Source of the DNA: Sphingobacterium sp. UT-1RO-CII-1 | GTDB taxonomy: Bacteria > Bacteroidota > Bacteroidia > Sphingobacteriales > Sphingobacteriaceae | Reading direction: 5' to 3' | Assembly: GCF_026711005.1 (NCBI RefSeq) | Contig: NZ_JAPPVJ010000001.1 | Coordinates: 744,001-808,000 of the forward strand | Length of the DNA stretch: 64,000 nucleotides | In this document: positions 62,524-64,000 of the stretch, one piece after another | Layout: each line of letters opens with the position of its first letter | Numbering within the stretch: position 1 is the first letter of the stretch | Program-made: the position numbers and the translations under genes | Notes under the pieces: generated by a model | Told to the model about the DNA's origin: nothing | What the model saw: the letters and a program-made list of their open reading frames with translations, nothing else | Database searches by the model: none

Positions 62524-64000
62524 CTATTCATCTCTTAGCGAATTAACTGGATTAGACAAAGCTGCTTTTATAGCTTGGCTACTCACGGTTACAATTGCTA
62601 ATAACAATATGCCTACGCCTGATAGCATGAAAACACCCCACCCTACAGATATACGATAGACGTACATTTGTAAGAAGAAACGATCAGATAGCCAATAAGA
62701 GATAGGGAAAGCTAAAATACATGCGACAAGCACTAGCACAACAAATTCACGAGAAAATAACTTAACAACTGAAAAAGCCGACGCACCCAATACTTTGCGC
62801 ACACCGATTTCTTTTTTACGATTTTCCGCCATATACGCAGATAAAGCAAAAAGTCCCAAGCAAGACACAATAATAGAAACTCCTGTAAATAAACCAGCCA
62901 ATACACCATGTCGCTGCGTATCTTTAAATTTTTGTGCGTAAGCTTCATCTACAAAAGTATATTCAAAAGGATACTGCGGATTGTATCGTTTGAAGATAGC
63001 TTCTGTTTCTTTTAATCCCTCTTTCGTATTCACAGAAGGGTTAAACTTAATGTGCATAATATTAAACCAACCCTTTGCGCCCAAAACTACCATGGGAGGA
63101 ATTTTCTCGAAAGGAGAATTCAATATAAAATCTTCAAATACCCCTATCACATGCCAATCCTGTCCATGTTGCTGGATACGTTTCCCTATCGGATCTGTAA
63201 AACCCATCGCTTTAACCGCAGATTCGTTAAGAAGTATACCCAACGAATCGGTAGGATATTTACCCAAATCAAAATCTCGCCCATCTACCAGCTTCAATCC
63301 CGCAGTGTGCACAAATTGGTCATCTGCCGAAATCATATCAAATATAGTCTTGTCATCTACAGATTTTCCTTCCCAACCAAAGCCCCAGCTACTACTCCAA
63401 CTCTCTGTCAAGGGGGAACTCGTCCGGGTAATTGACTCGACAGCCCCACTACTTAGCAGCTCATTTTTAATCAATGTTTTATTTTTAACAATAGTCCCCT
63501 CTTCAAATACGTAAATCAGATTATTCTGGTTATAACCATTCTCACGCTCCCTGCCATACTCCAACTGTTTTTGAACAATAAGTGTACATATGATCAAAAT
63601 AATAGCTACTGTAAATTGAATCATAACCAATACTCTCCTTGAACCATACAGAGAGTTCACTTTTCTAAACGTTCCTTTTAACACTTTCGCCGGTTGAAAC
63701 GATGACAAGAAAAACGCTGGATAACTTCCAGCCAACACGCCTATTATCAATACAAAAACAATAAACGAAAACCAAAAAACAGGTGAGGCAAAATCAATCA
63801 CTATATTACGATCCAACAGCTCACCAAATAGTGGCAGACAAAACCAAACAATAATAAGCGCTAACACCGCGCTCAGAAAAGCTATCAGAATTGCCTCATA
63901 TAAAAACTGCCCTATAAGAGAGCTACGAGCTGCGCCTGCCACTTTTCGCACCCCAACTTCCTTAGCTCTTTTTTCACTACGTGCAGTACTTAGATTAATG
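62524..64000 (-). CDS. MacB/FtsX-type ABC transporter permease (partial, 5' end outside)
   Basis: The frame continues to the right edge of the window: upstream of the GTG at 63951 it reads in frame as NLSTARSEKRAKEVG, the standard motif of these permeases, so the real start lies beyond 64000. About 490 residues are seen. A middle membrane region (LVMIQFTVAIILIICTLIV), an extracytoplasmic MacB-like domain (LVDGRDFDLGKYPTDSLGILLNESAVKAMG and HVIGVFEDF) and the C-terminal FtsX domain (AYMAENRKKEIGVRKVLGA with three helices) are clear. The family exports peptides or lipoproteins or transmits signals. The cognate ATPase is not in the window. Confidence 0.9.
   Translation of the reverse strand, partial: INLSTARSEKRAKEVGVRKVAGAARSSLIGQFLYEAILIAFLSAVLALIIVWFCLPLFGELLDRNIVIDFASPVFWFSFIVFVLIIGVLAGSYPAFFLSSFQPAKVLKGTFRKVNSLYGSRRVLVMIQFTVAIILIICTLIVQKQLEYGRERENGYNQNNLIYVFEEGTIVKNKTLIKNELLSSGAVESITRTSSPLTESWSSSWGFGWEGKSVDDKTIFDMISADDQFVHTAGLKLVDGRDFDLGKYPTDSLGILLNESAVKAMGFTDPIGKRIQQHGQDWHVIGVFEDFILNSPFEKIPPMVVLGAKGWFNIMHIKFNPSVNTKEGLKETEAIFKRYNPQYPFEYTFVDEAYAQKFKDTQRHGVLAGLFTGVSIIVSCLGLFALSAYMAENRKKEIGVRKVLGASAFSVVKLFSREFVVLVLVACILAFPISYWLSDRFFLQMYVYRISVGWGVFMLSGVGILLLAIVTVSSQAIKAALSNPVNSLRDE

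Noticed and set aside
1..64000. CRISPR array, insertion sequence, tRNA or rRNA genes
   Set aside because: I looked for regularly spaced repeats, transposase-like frames, terminal inverted repeats and cloverleaf or rRNA sequence and saw none. A tRNA scan would be the decisive check for the small intergenic gaps.

Overview
The window looks like chromosomal DNA of a Bacteroidota bacterium, most likely a Sphingobacteriaceae member (Sphingobacterium/Pedobacter-like). I base this on a SusC/SusD pair with a FecI-type sigma factor and FecR anti-sigma factor, TonB receptors with carboxypeptidase-regulatory N-termini, a PafA phosphatase, AT-rich DNA, few Shine-Dalgarno sequences, and repeated TAnnTTTG promoter boxes typical of the phylum. 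I assign the genus by protein flavour only. I see no tRNA, rRNA, CRISPR array, insertion sequence or phage.

Layout. 0.1-7.0 kb (minus): a four-gene operon of planctomycete-type cytochrome/DUF1501 proteins, a sugar-isomerase-like TIM barrel and a cytochrome/leucine-rich-repeat membrane protein. 7.2-25 kb: mostly housekeeping genes (rarA, a YycJ-like hydrolase, sdaA, an ECF sigma/membrane protein pair, radA, a serine hydrolase with GH3 remnant, xseAB, a YoaK-like protein, uvrA, pafA, an Rrf2 regulator, murF). 25-32.3 kb: an SMP-30-like lipoprotein divergent from uxaC, a TonB receptor, and a PspC protein controlled by a PadR regulator with a striking operator. 32.4-43.5 kb: VanZ, a 41-residue lipoprotein, comF, rlmN, miaE, a luciferase-like oxidoreductase, a dicarboxylate/amino-acid symporter, a GMC oxidoreductase with its Tat-exported small subunit, a glycosyltransferase and a PagL-like lipid A deacylase.

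43.7-49.4 kb (plus) is the most interesting part. It holds a TsdA-like dihaem thiosulfate dehydrogenase, an exported DsrE-like protein, an orphan ModA-like binding protein, a LysR regulator, a TauE/SafE exporter and a YeiH-family transporter, with a strong terminator at the end and a LysR-type operator candidate at the front. I read it as an inorganic-sulfur oxidation and sulfite/sulfate efflux module.

49.6-60.4 kb (plus) is a polysaccharide utilisation locus: ECF sigma, FecR with a duplicated C-terminal domain, SusC, SusD, a GH95 alpha-L-fucosidase-type enzyme and a sulfatase. This suggests a sulfated, fucose- or galactose-containing glycan as target. 60.6-62.5 kb: a 59-residue peptide gene followed by a fimbrillin-like surface lipoprotein with a FISUMP-like C-terminus. 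The window ends inside a MacB/FtsX-type ABC permease on the minus strand.

Regulatory reading: at least seven genes have a TAnnTTTG box only 4-8 nt before the start codon, which suggests leaderless mRNAs. Many gene borders carry long, near-perfect bidirectional terminator hairpins.
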